Assembly (NCBI GenBank): GCA_023055425.1 | Contig: JALGPY010000001.1 | Coordinates: 29,935,001 to 29,999,000 of the forward strand | Source: Linanthus parryae | Lineage: Eukaryota; Streptophyta; Magnoliopsida; Ericales; Polemoniaceae | Length of the DNA stretch: 64,000 nt | Direction: 5' to 3' | Shown: positions 23,331 through 33,740 of the stretch, piece by piece | How the letters are laid out: each line of letters begins with the position of its first letter | Position numbering within the stretch: position 1 is the first letter of the stretch | Program-made: the position numbers and the translations under genes | The notes under the pieces: generated by a model | The model's input: only the letters and a program-made list of their open reading frames with translations | What the model was told of the DNA's origin: nothing | The model's database searches: none

Positions 23331-23735
23331 CAATCTCAAAGCCTTGAGATCATACTTTCTTAAGCCTTGAAAGTATGCTTCAAAGATATGAAGTTTTCTA
23401 GCATCCTTGAAATTTATCAAAGCTTTGAGCCACTGTTTCAAAGTTGTGAGTAATATGTTGTGTTTTTTAATTTAAATATTGGATCACGAAATATTCTTTG
23501 ATGTCTTTTTAGATAATTATAGAATATTTTAAAATTTCAGAGGAATGGTCAAAATATCCTAAAATATCTAAGAATAACTTTCAAAATTTGATTTGCATGC
23601 AGTCCTTATTTGAATCACACTCTTCTACCTAGTTAAGGAAACTTCAGGGCTTATTTCTCTCATTCTTCTCCTCTTTCTCTCCGTCTCTATCTCTCATTCA
23701 ATTTCTTTCTCAAACCCTCTGAAATCCTAAACCAA
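23331..23735. other. Spacer and leader before the extra ORF of element 2
   Basis: Contains palindromic CTCAAAGCCTTGAGA-type units around 23333-23440, an AT-rich block, then a CT-rich leader (23650-23720) leading to the ATG. Confidence 0.5.
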
Positions 23736-24515
23736 ATGGAGCGCAAATCAGAGAGGATCTAGCAGCAAGGTCAGAGTTCTGGTAATTGGATAAAGAGGAA
23801 GGCTAATAGGAAGATCACCATTCATGGATCAGATTCAGATAAAAAAGCCAGCATTCAAGAGACTTCTCCACCTTCAAAGAAGATCAAGAAGGGAAAAGAA
23901 GTTCAAGAGAAGTTCGAGAAGAAGGTTATGAATCTGAGTCTGCAACATAGGAAGTGGTGAAATCCAAGAAACATGAGAGTAAGAATCAGGGAGATCAGTC
24001 AGGAAAGAAGAAGAAATATGTGAGTATAGAGAAGAAGGCAGATGAGAAGAAAATTGCTCCATATCAAAAGGAAAAGAAACCAGAGGATAAGAAGGTTAAT
24101 CCACCAACATAGAAGAGGAGGGCTAAGCATATTGCAGCAGAAACCAAGAAAGCTTCTGGATTTGATAAGCACATTTTGCCTGAATCTTGGTTTATAAACC
24201 CTGAGGTTAAAGTAGTATGGATGGATGGATATGCATCTCCTAAGGTATCCTTTTGTAGTCTGATAAGTGACGAAATGTTAGAAAAATTGGACATAGACCA
24301 CATTAGGAAGTTCAGAGATTCTTCGGTTGGTAAATTGTTGAATCCACCTTCTGAGGCATATCCTAGGCTAACTAGGTTATTCTACTTGAATCTGGTTCAA
24401 GAAGTGGATGATAGTGATAGTTTTTTACTTACTTCTAAGGTTGCTAGGGTGGATATGAAGTTAGACCACAAAGTTTTTTTCCAAAGTTTTGGGAGTGCCT
24501 AGGAAGTATAAGGTA
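23736..24515 (+). pseudogene. Extra ORF of element 2 (truncated)
   Basis: Begins MERKSERI with an early stop, then a Lys/Glu-rich part (SPPSKKIKKGKE) and an open piece 24176-24502: LPESWFINPEVKVVWMDGY and AYPRLTRLFYLNL, the same motif as AYPRVTRFFYLKM in element 1. Sequence is lost after about 24515, so the acidic tail is absent. Confidence 0.7.
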
Positions 24516-24539
24516 CATGAGCATCCAGATAGGCGAGAG

Positions 24540-24788
24540 TGTTTGGAGCTTGAACTATCAATCTCCCCTGAGTTTCCAAGATTTTTTGCAACTCAAAGTT
24601 ACAATTAAAACTTACCAGGATAAATTAGCATTCAAGGGGGGATTGATAGTTCAAGCTCTTGAGCATGAACTATGAATCTCCCCCTTGAGCATGAACTATC
24701 AATCTCCCCTGAGGGACATGCAACTCAAGAGCTTGAACTATCAATCTCCCTCTTGAGCATGAATGTGTTTACAAACTCAGGGGCAGCT
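24540..24788. repeat. Polypurine-tract repeat zone next to the LTR of element 2
   Basis: The unit GAACTATCAATCTCCCC (and its reverse complement GGGGATTGATAGTTC) occurs at least five times in both orientations (near 24553, 24640, 24668, 24693, 24736), interspersed with TTGAGCATGAAC. Multiple polypurine tracts before the 3' LTR are a described Sirevirus feature; the inverted arrangement here is seen directly. Confidence 0.8.
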
Positions 24789-26195
24789 TGATCATTGATG
24801 ATAAAAAGCCCAATGGATCATAATTGTTAAAGTCTCAAAGCTTATACAGTTTGCTTATGCTAACTAGCTATTATTGAGTGGTGATTTAATCATTCGCTAT
24901 GGAATTTAACAAATATCACTGAGCTTCTGTTTATGATTGAATTAGTTTTGCAGATTACAGGATTCAGTTCAGAAGTTATTCATATGAACTGGCAATCAAA
25001 GCTCCAAAGCTTTGAGATTGCCTTGTTGCTCAGAACTGCTTAACTGACTTTTGTATGCAGGATGAGTTTGATGGATTCATGATTGGATCGGGAGTTATTC
25101 TAACATCTTTATATGTTATCTATCTTTTCATATAGTTATGTACACTTGTAGCTATTTATACTGGATTTTACCAAAGGCAAAATCAAATAGATTTTATGCA
25201 GGAACTGACTGTCTAACATATCAGATTTTGTGTAGCTATTTTGTCTGAATTTTTTTTGATCGTTGTGGCTGAAATTGTGTAGAATTGTTATTCGACCAAA
25301 CGTCCATAAAAAATTTAAAAGTATATTCAAACATAGCTGTTGAAAGAAGCATCTCAGGGGAGACGATTTGTAGGAATTCAGCTCCTAAAATCTCTCAAGT
25401 TGTTGCAGGTTGTTGATAAAAAACTGGAGTTTGAGTTTCCAACAAAAAGACACTGGAAGAGAGGTTGATAAACAGATATTGGAGAATCCTTCATACGTGG
25501 AAGATCTATTTACACAACTCTTGAAAATCAATCAGGCCAAACAACACTGCAAGAGGAGAAGATCATTCATCAAATCTGAAGAGCACTTCCAGGCTTCATC
25601 TGCTTATATCTTCTGTGCTCTTAAACTTGTATTGTATATGTTTTATTAATTCTTGTTTCTAAACCTCACAAACTTAGAATTTTAGTCATTCAAGTGAACA
25701 ACAAAGAGGCTCTTATAGTTTCAACAGGTTGTATCTGGTACTAGATAGGTTGGGAACCTCAACCTGTATAAGTGTAAGGTAGTTCACTTAGGCTTGAGAT
25801 CTAGGGATAAATCTGGGTGATTAATAATAAGTGTGTTGAAATACTGTAGGGATTAGATCCCTCAAGCAGAGACTAGGTCCAATTGTGAGAGAACTTTGTA
25901 AAAATCCTTGTGTTCTTATACTTTAGTTTACAGCTTTTCATTCCTGTTAATCTTCAGTTCAAAAAATTAACTCCAAAGCTTTGGAGAATTTCCAATCTCA
26001 AACCATTGAAGTTACTGTTTTCTGCAGTTGCATTTCTAGCTTCTTAAATCGTTTCCAAAGCGTTGATATTTCAACTGCACATTTACTTGGAGTTTCAAAA
26101 GACTAGTATTGGGAAAAAAGTTTCCATACTCTATTCAAGCCCCCCCCCCCCTTATAGAGTATCATATCCAGTTTAACTTGCATTAAAAACTTTCA
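24789..26195 (+). repeat. Middle LTR of element 2 (3' LTR, also 5' LTR of the remnant)
   Basis: 1407 bp, TGATCATTGATG...ACTTTCA. Followed by a good PBS (26198-26209), so it also serves as a 5' LTR. Hairpin C-run 26140-26151. Confidence 0.9.
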
Positions 26196-26596
26196 ATTGG
26201 TATCAGAGCTTGGGTCACTGCCTAAAGGTCTAACAATCTAGTGACAATGAGTAATGTAGGTGATGGAGGATTCTCACCGGGAAGAGCAGCCAACAGACCT
26301 CCGCTGTATTGTGGTGATAACTTTGTGCACTAGAAGAAACTAATGAAAATGTTCATCATAGATCATGACATGGAGCTGTGTTCAATTATTGTTAATGGCC
26401 CAAATACATTCTATACTACCTCTAATGGAATCAGGGCTGTCAAATCAGAAGAAGATCTCTCAGGTATTGAACTTGAAAAGTTATCAAAGAATTAAAAAGC
26501 TTTGAACTTATTATATTGTGCTCTTAGTGCAGATGAGCTCAACAGAATATCCAACTGCAAGAGTTCAAAAGAAATCGGGGATAAGCTGATTGAGTT
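26196..26596 (+). pseudogene. 401-bp internal remnant: PBS and start of gag
   Basis: PBS TGGTATCAGAGC at 26198-26209 and gag start MSNVGDGGFSPGRAANRPPL from 26247. Stops at codon 29 (26331-26333) and codon 83 (26493-26495) are the same as in element 2 gag. The sequence joins the next LTR at a point corresponding to 12608 of element 2; all else is deleted. Confidence 0.88.
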
Positions 26597-28056
26597 TGAT
26601 CTTTGATGATTAAAGCCAAAAGGATCAAAACCGTTAAAGTCTCAAAGCCTCAAAGCTTTGAGATACTTTTTTCTTATGCCGACTATCTATTATTCTTAAC
26701 AATTTCTGTGATTGCAGACTTGAAGATTTGATTGAGTGGTGATTTAATCATTCACTATGGACTTTAACAAATATCATTGAGCTTATGTATATGATTGAAT
26801 TAGTTTTGCTTATTACAGGATTCGGTTTAGAAGTTATTCATATGAACTGGCAATCAAAACTCCAAAGCTTTGAGATTGTCTTGTTGCTCAGAACTGCTTA
26901 ACTGATTTTTGTATGCATGATGAGTTTGATGGATTCATGATTGGATTGGGAGTTATTCTAACTTCTTTATATGTCATCTATCTTTTCATACAGTTATATA
27001 CACTTGTAGCTATTTATATTGGATTTTGTCTAAGGGAAAATCAGCTAGAGTTTATGCAGGAACTGACTGTCTAACAAATCAGATTTTGTGTCGCTATTTT
27101 GTCTGGATTTTGTTTGATCTTTGTGGCTGAGATTGTGCAGAATTGTTGGTCGTCCAAACGTCCATAACCAAATTCAAAAATCTATTCAAACATAGCTGTT
27201 GAAAGAAGCCTCTCAGGGGAGAGGATTTGTAGGAATTCGGCTCCTAAAATCTCTCAAGTTGTTGCAGGTTGTTAATAAAAACTGGAGTTTGAATTAAAAA
27301 AAAAAAAGACAATGGAAGAGAGGCTGATCAACAGAGATTGGAGAGGCTTTCATACGTGGGAGATCTATTTACACAACTCTTCAAAATCAATCAGGCTAAT
27401 CAACACTGCAAGAGGAGAAGATCATTCATCAAATCTGAAGAACACTTCCAAGCTTCATTTGCTTATATATTATGTGTTCTTCAACTTGTATTTTATCTGG
27501 TTTATTCATTCTTGTTTCTAAACCTCACAAACTTAGAAGTTTAGTTGTTCAAGTGAACAACAAAGAGGTTCTTATAGTTTTAATAGGTTGTAGCTGGTAC
27601 TAGATAGGTTGGGAACCTCAAGTTGTATAAGTGTAAGGTAGCTCACTTAGGCTTGAGATCTATGGATAAATCTGGGTGCTTAATAAGAAGTGTGTTGAAA
27701 TCCTGGAGGGATTAGATCCCTCAGGTAGAGACTAGGTCCAATTGTGACTCAACTCTGTAAAAATCCTTGTGTTCTTATACTTTACTTTACTGCTTCTCAT
27801 TCCTGTTAATCTTCATTTCAAAACAAGTAACTCCAACGCTTTGGAGAATTTCCAATCTCAAAGCTTTGAAGCTACTGTTTTCTGCATTTGCATCTCTAGC
27901 TTCTCAAATCTTTTCCAAAGCTTTGAGATTTCAACGGCACATTTACTTGGAGTTTCAAAAGACTAGTTTTGAGCAAAAAGTTTCCATACTCTATTCAATC
28001 CCCCCCCCCCTCTAGAGTATTAGATCATGTTTATTAACTTGCATTACAAACTTTCA
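26597..28056 (+). repeat. Third LTR of the element 2 array
   Basis: 1460 bp, homologous over its length to 24789-26195; ends ACTTTCA. Hairpin C-run 28000-28010. Unrelated flank starts at 28057. Confidence 0.88.
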
Positions 28057-29329
28057 ACACATACGTGCAATACGATTTCAGCAATATCATAAGTGTACAC
28101 GTTTTGATTGTGACTAGACAAATCAACCATTCATGGTTGAGATTTCATGAATATTAAGTCTGCAAATATGATAGGACATTAAGAATCATAAAATAAACCA
28201 TAGTATTTCAGTGATATTGCGTAATGCAAACACATTTTACTGTTATACGTACATGTCATACACTTATTAGACAATGAAACATGAGGTTGGTGAGCAAAAG
28301 TCATCCATATCATTGTTAAACTAAAAGTTAACCAATTCCAGTATCAGAAAAGAGATCAGGCTGACCTGAAAAATAATATTAAAAAAAATAAAAAATAAAA
28401 ATTAAAAAACTTTACAAGGGCTGGAGGGATTCGAACTCACGATCTGCAAAAGGGTAAAAGGCAGTTATCACCCCTGACAATTGGATTAATTCAATCCCGC
28501 TACTCTGACATTTGGAAAAAGACACTGGGCACCTTTTTTGGATGCAGGCTAAAGGTTGGCTAATAGCACGGAAAAAAAGACTATTTTACCCCTGAAATGT
28601 TAATAAATTACCCCTATATATTACCCTAACCTCTCTCTCTCATTCATTTCTAACCCTAATCCCTCTTTCTCTTATCCTCTTTCTCTCTTCCACTCTTGTT
28701 GTGAAACCAACCGGTCCCTTTTTCCTTCTTCTCATTCATTTCATTAATTTTTTGAGGAATGATTGTGGTGGATGATTGTGGTGGTAATTATAGAGAAATG
28801 TGGTACCTGTAGAGAATTTATTGAATTTTATTGCTCTTGATGTTCTTGAATTTTGTTGTGATACTCATGTAGTATGGTATCATTCTCAAGAATGAAAGGG
28901 AAAAGAAGATATACTTTCGGTTCATGTTTTGAATTTATATTTTTATTTTCAGTTCATGTTTCTAGTATTTATAAACAAGTTTTGATACAATGTTTCTAGT
29001 ATTCTAATTTATTTGGAAAATTTTTGTGTTCTTCATGTTCTTGGCTTGATGTTATTGGTGTTCTTAGCTTGGTGTTCTTGATGTTCTTAATGATAAACAT
29101 GGACAAAAAAAATTAGAAAAATACACACGGACAATATGGTCCGAAAAATTTTATTAATCCATTTTCTAACGGAACATAACAGAAGGTGGTTTCTGTCCAA
29201 GATTATTTTTTTTTTTTTATGTCCAAAGAATATTCTGTCAAATAGGTGTCAACTGCAAATTGCATGTAACATTCCTTTTTTTTTTTTTCATTTGTTAGGG
29301 GATGACATGTAAACATTCTATTTCTCAAG
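28057..29329. other. Intergenic DNA upstream of gene A
   Basis: No coding region supported. 28425-28500 has a tRNA T-arm-like GGATTCGAACTC but no matching tRNA fold. 28620-28740 is CT-rich. Several T-runs occur after 29200. Possible old repeats, not classifiable by eye. Confidence 0.4.
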
Positions 29330-29538
29330 ACCAGCAAGTAGGAAACGTTGCACCTAATTATAATTGATGGATGATTCGATGATCTCTAGGTTTGCCAAGT
29401 CGAATTAATACCTTTTCCCTTCCTTTTTTTTATTTATTGGATAAAAGTTACTACTCACTTGTGAGTAACGGACTGGTAGTCTGTGAGTGAAGAACCGGGT
29501 CTTGTAGCAGTGAATTAAGGTCATTGAAACGGATAAAA
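29330..29538 (+). promoter_or_regulatory. Conserved upstream region of gene A
   Basis: Shares GATGATTCGATRATCTCTA and TTTGCCAAGT with 50137-50164 upstream of gene B, followed by weaker similarity up to the start codon. The duplication therefore included the proximal promoter/5' UTR. No clear TATA box. Confidence 0.55.
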
Positions 29539-32500
29539 ATGCCTAAAAAAGGTCTCTGTACCACCACCTCCACCCCCGATCGTAACGGTGGTGTTCCGGT
29601 GGTGAAAATGGATGTTGCGGAGGAGAAAGTAGCGGATCCGGCGGAATTCAAGACCGGAGAGGACAATTTGGCACTTTCCGTTCCTTCAACTCCATCCCCT
29701 GCCTCCAAGGTCTCTCTCTCTCTTTCTCACTCTCTCTCTCGATCGAATTTCCTTCAATTGAAGCTAGATCTGGTTCGTGGCATGCAGGAGAAGCGAAAGA
29801 CGAAGGCCAAGGAGCTGTTCAGTGATATGAGCTATGGATCGAAGAAAAGGGGAAGGAAGCCTTCTCTCACTAAGTTCAAAGAGGTAGTAGTATGAACTTT
29901 GATCTTAAACTCCTTCAAATTTTTAGGGTTCTGTGCTCTAATTTATTTGGGAATTGCAAGTTTCTTCACATTGTATAGGCGACCTCCGCTTCTTCTGGTT
30001 CTTCATGGTTTGACTTTTCTGGGTCACTTTGACTTGGTGATTTGAATAGTAAAACGTTGTAATTTTTTGGCAATTTTTCAATGGTGTTGTAGAGTAATGT
30101 TTCCTCTATAAGATCATGCAAAGATCACCAAATTCGTGTATCGTTTTACTAATCAAATTTCTGAATGAAAGTGACTCAGTGAATAGTGACAAATGAAGAA
30201 ATAGAAGAAACAGAGGTAGTAGTATATTAGAGCATTTGAAATTTTTTAAACAAGGTTTACCCTATTATATATAATTATATAATATATTATCATTACAAAA
30301 AGATCAATTTTAAAACCTACATCTATAAGGGAACGGGGACATGGCCAATCTCTTAATCCTATAACTTACGAAAATGAGTACAACTTGAGCTGGGTATTAG
30401 GTCCGAAACTGGATCTAAATGGAGTATTAGTTAAAACCGCATATTAAACGGAGTATAAGTTACCGGTACGGTAGGCTGGGCTTGAGCAATCAGAGCTTGA
30501 TTGTCCCTTAGTTGAGAACTCCAGTTTCTCTAAGAACAGATAAAATAAGGAAAAATGGGTGGGAGAAATGAGCTAGAGGACTTTAGAGAGTTCTCTCGCA
30601 ATATTGATTTTAATTTTTTTTCTTCGGACAATGAAATTATTCACTTTTAAAAGCTTCCCTTAGAACTAGCCATTTAGTCCAGTGGTAAGGACTTCGTGGG
30701 TGTAGGCCTATCTGGTCTCTGAGTTCTAGTCCCATTGTGGAGTAGGCTACGACTGCTAGTGCAATAGAAATTTAACTCCCGAACAAGTAAAAGTGCTGAC
30801 AACGCGCTCCAAAAAAATTTAACAACTGACACTGAGGACACTGCATTCCAAAAATTGCTGAAAATGCTCAAGACGGTATTAACGGCTGTCGAATTTTGGA
30901 GTGCGATATCAGCACACTTGGTCGTGTGTGGAGTTAAATGTCAATTGTCATACTGCATGTATCGCAGTGTCAGCTGGCCAAAACTGCGGAGTTAGTTAAA
31001 TGTCAACAGTGCTATCACGATCGGCTATCCATGTATCGTCTTTCACAATGAATGGCAAATGATACTTACAGTTCCTTTCACAGGTTGAATCTCACTCTGC
31101 TGAGCAGTCCAAGAGGTGCGTGGTTAAAATCTATTTTCTGCTGTTTGCAACATTGTCTCCATAATTTTCGCTAACTATATGGACATCTCTGTTTTTTGTT
31201 GTAGGCAAAAAAAGACCACAGTGATTAGATCACCTAGTCAACCTGAAGTCAAGACTCCTGCCATGATTCGGGCAGAAGAGCTCCAGTCAAGTTTGGGGTC
31301 CGAATTTCCTAGCTTCGTGAAGGAAATGGTTAGATCGCATGTCGTCACTTGTTTCTTGATGGTAAATACTACTTGTACATAATTTGAGATCGATACATGT
31401 GGTGAGCTATGGAAGACCCTAGTGACACATTTTATTTTATTTTGTAGGGGCCCCCTATGCCATTCTGCAAATCGCACCTCCCAAAAGAGGATACTACGGT
31501 TACTTTGGAAGACGAAAGTGGCGAAATATCCGAACTAAAATTCCTCCCTGAAAAGCCAGCTTTCAGTGCAGGGTGGAGGAGGTTTGCTATTGCACACAAA
31601 TTGCTTGCTGGGGATGTAGTCATCTTTCAGTTGGTGGAACCTCTCAAGTTTAAGGTGACATTTGTTCTTACACTTTCTGTTCCTGTTGCAGTTTGTTTAA
31701 GGTATTGATCCATTGCTATAAACTTGGTCCCATGAGTGTTATGAAATTTGATGTTGTGCACACACCCCCAAAGTCATGGTCGAGGAAATCATTAAGACTA
31801 TGTTGCGTGTCATTGATTGTTTACCTGAACTTACATGCGTAGGTTTAATAATCGTTGAGAGTTGTTTATCACACATCGGAATTATGTCTCTTGTATTTGT
31901 GCCTACACTCTGGGATTATGTCTCTTGTGTTTGTGCCTAATGAGATCGTAGATTATTCCCCTCATTGCCAATTGATTTTGAAGTGGTACCCCATGATTCT
32001 TAACTTGGTATGGTTGCATAGCCGTGTATTAATCCACTTGAACCGTCTGAATCTGCTCCGAACCCTACGCTTTATAGGGCGTGTTGAGAATCGTTATTTA
32101 TCCCACATCGGGGTTTTTCCTTTTGTATCTGTGCCTAAGAAGATCCTGGATTACTCCCTTCATTGTCAATGGATTTTATGGGGTTGTACTGTTTTAGAGT
32201 AATCCAGGTAGAGATGGAGCTCTTTTCTAAGATCCATTGCTTCATTTCGCTTACTTGAGCTTATTTATGGACAAGTATATCCGTTGTCATCGTGGAGATG
32301 ATGATTGTTGTCAGGACGTGTGTTTGCTTGCCGTTGCTTCAACTCCACTTTGTTTATGACGATTGCCTATTTTTGTTCCTAGCTTTAACCAAGCGCTTTA
32401 ATTCAAACAACTACATACATCTTGATGCGACCACATCTTTTCAGGTGTACATAGTTAGGGCTAAAGATCACAATGATATAGATGGAGCTCTAAGCCTTGT

Positions 32501-33498
32501 AAGTTTGGGTACTTCTTCCAAACAAGTCAATACAGGTAGTTAACTTACATCATCATTATTAATCGACTCAGTTAACCATTACATATTATCCATAACAAAA
32601 ATGCTATATGCCCCAACTTTGATGTCCCAACTTGCCACATCTACTACACTGACCAATATCTTGAAAGTTGTTATAAATTATGGTGGGTCATGTGGATAAG
32701 TTGGGATGTGTATGTTGGTACATGTAGCATTGCTCGATCCGTAATTGCTTAATGCGTCAAAACATTTTATCAGGAAAAGATGGAGCAGAAAATGGTGAGA
32801 TAGACAAAGCCATCAAGAATAGGAAGTATTCAAAGTCTCATCCGTTAGCCATAGCCCAAAAGAAGATCAAGAGAACCCGTCTTCATAAATCAGCTGCTAA
32901 ACCGGGAACAAACAAAAATGACGGTAAAGAAGAAACTGTCAAGGATGTTCCATTCAGAGACATCAAAAGCTTCGACGACTTCCACATTCTTGTTAACGAT
33001 GTGTGCATAGACTCCGAGCTTCCTCACCATATCCGGTACAAGTACTACAAACTCTGCTGCAGCCAAAACACCTTTGTTCACGGTCGTCTCCTCCAGGGCT
33101 TAAACTCCAAGTTAATAGCTGGTGTTATCTCAGAAACTGTTAACATAGCTGACGCGATTAGAGCGTGTAAGGTGACGACTTCTAGAGACGATTTCGCGAC
33201 TTGGGAAAAGACTTTGAGGTCTTTCGAGCTGATGGGGATGAAGGTTGGGTTCTTGCGTGCCCGAGTTCGCCGCCTTCTGGGGCTTGCATTCGAGGCTGAA
33301 GATGCAAAGAAAGCTAGGAATTATGTTGAGGCCAAAACGGAGAGAGCAAAAGCAGAGGAAGAGATTAAGAAGCTTGAAGCCAAGGTTGTGGAGTTAAAGG
33401 CTGCTTCTGAGAAGTACTGTGCTGATATGGAGGGTTTAGAGTCTGAGGCTGAGTGCTATGAGAAGAAGTTCCAGGAAGAGGTTGATGCTCCATGGTAA
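29539..33498 (+). CDS. B3-domain nuclear protein with C-terminal coiled coil (gene A)
   Basis: Seven exons by splice sites, frame and comparison with gene B: 29539-29709, 29788-29883, 31084-31115, 31205-31361, 31448-31654, 32445-32535, 32774-33498; 492 residues. Residues ~58-89 are basic (KKRGRKPSL, AT-hook-like). The B3 DNA-binding domain spans about 134-231 (FPSFVKEMVRSHV, FCKSHLP, GWRRFAIAHKLLAGDVVIFQ, VYIVRA). Residues ~310-430 form the module KSFDDFHILVNDVCIDSELP..AIRACKVTTSRDDF, known from plant B3 proteins of the At3g19184/At5g42700/Os01g0234100 type; the last ~80 residues are a Lys/Glu coiled coil ending in DAPW. Probably a transcriptional regulator; targets unknown. ATG 29539 is chosen because the upstream in-frame codon is TTG. 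Intron 2 holds a SINE-like head. All introns are GT..AG. Confidence 0.86.
30668..30775 (+). repeat. tRNA-derived SINE-like head in intron 2 of gene A
   Basis: Pol III-type box A TAGTCCAGTGG (30675-30685) and box B AGTTCTAGTCC (30722-30732) at suitable spacing. Not a functional tRNA: no paired acceptor stem. End of the repeat is not defined. Confidence 0.55.
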
Positions 33499-33740
33499 AA
33501 AAACTATGCATTGCTTGTACTTTTTGTATGATACATGTGCTTAAGAACAGATGCAAGATTCAATTGTGTCTAGACAATCATTCGATATTCCTGGTTGAGA
33601 TGATGCATTAAGCTAGATGAATTCTGTCTTGTGTGCAAATATGGACAACGAAAATCATGCATTAAGCTAGATGAATTCTGCACATCATCTGAAAATATGT
33701 TGCTCTCAAGAACTAAGCTTATCGATTGCTGGGAAACTTC
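33499..33740. other. 3' flank of gene A with a 24-bp direct repeat
   Basis: ATGCATTAAGCTAGATGAAT (first 20 bases of the unit) occurs at 33603 and 33657, spacing 54 bp. Probable 3' UTR region; no clear polyadenylation signal can be assigned. Confidence 0.45.

Larger units (their letters stand above)
11738..28056 (+). mobile_element. Sire-type Ty1/copia retrotransposon, element 2 (nested, with a three-LTR end)
   Basis: Layout: 5'-truncated 5' LTR, PBS, gag, protease, integrase, RT, RNase H interrupted at 17280 by element 3, then from 23226 the end of RNase H, the extra ORF, a polypurine-tract repeat zone, LTR, a 401-bp remnant of PBS plus gag start, and a further LTR. All coding parts contain stops or frameshifts. 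No target duplication can be tested because the left end is truncated; the right flank starts ACACATACG. Confidence 0.85.

Noticed and set aside
24540..24788. Regular short repeats resembling a CRISPR array
   Set aside because: Plant retroelement context, repeats in both orientations with uneven spacing; they are polypurine-tract duplicates.
28425..28500. Possible tRNA gene (GGATTCGAAC T-arm)
   Set aside because: No matching D-arm, anticodon arm or acceptor stem could be folded.
32292..32543. Open frame overlapping exon 6 of gene A as a separate gene
   Set aside because: It is exon 6 with read-through into the preceding intron.
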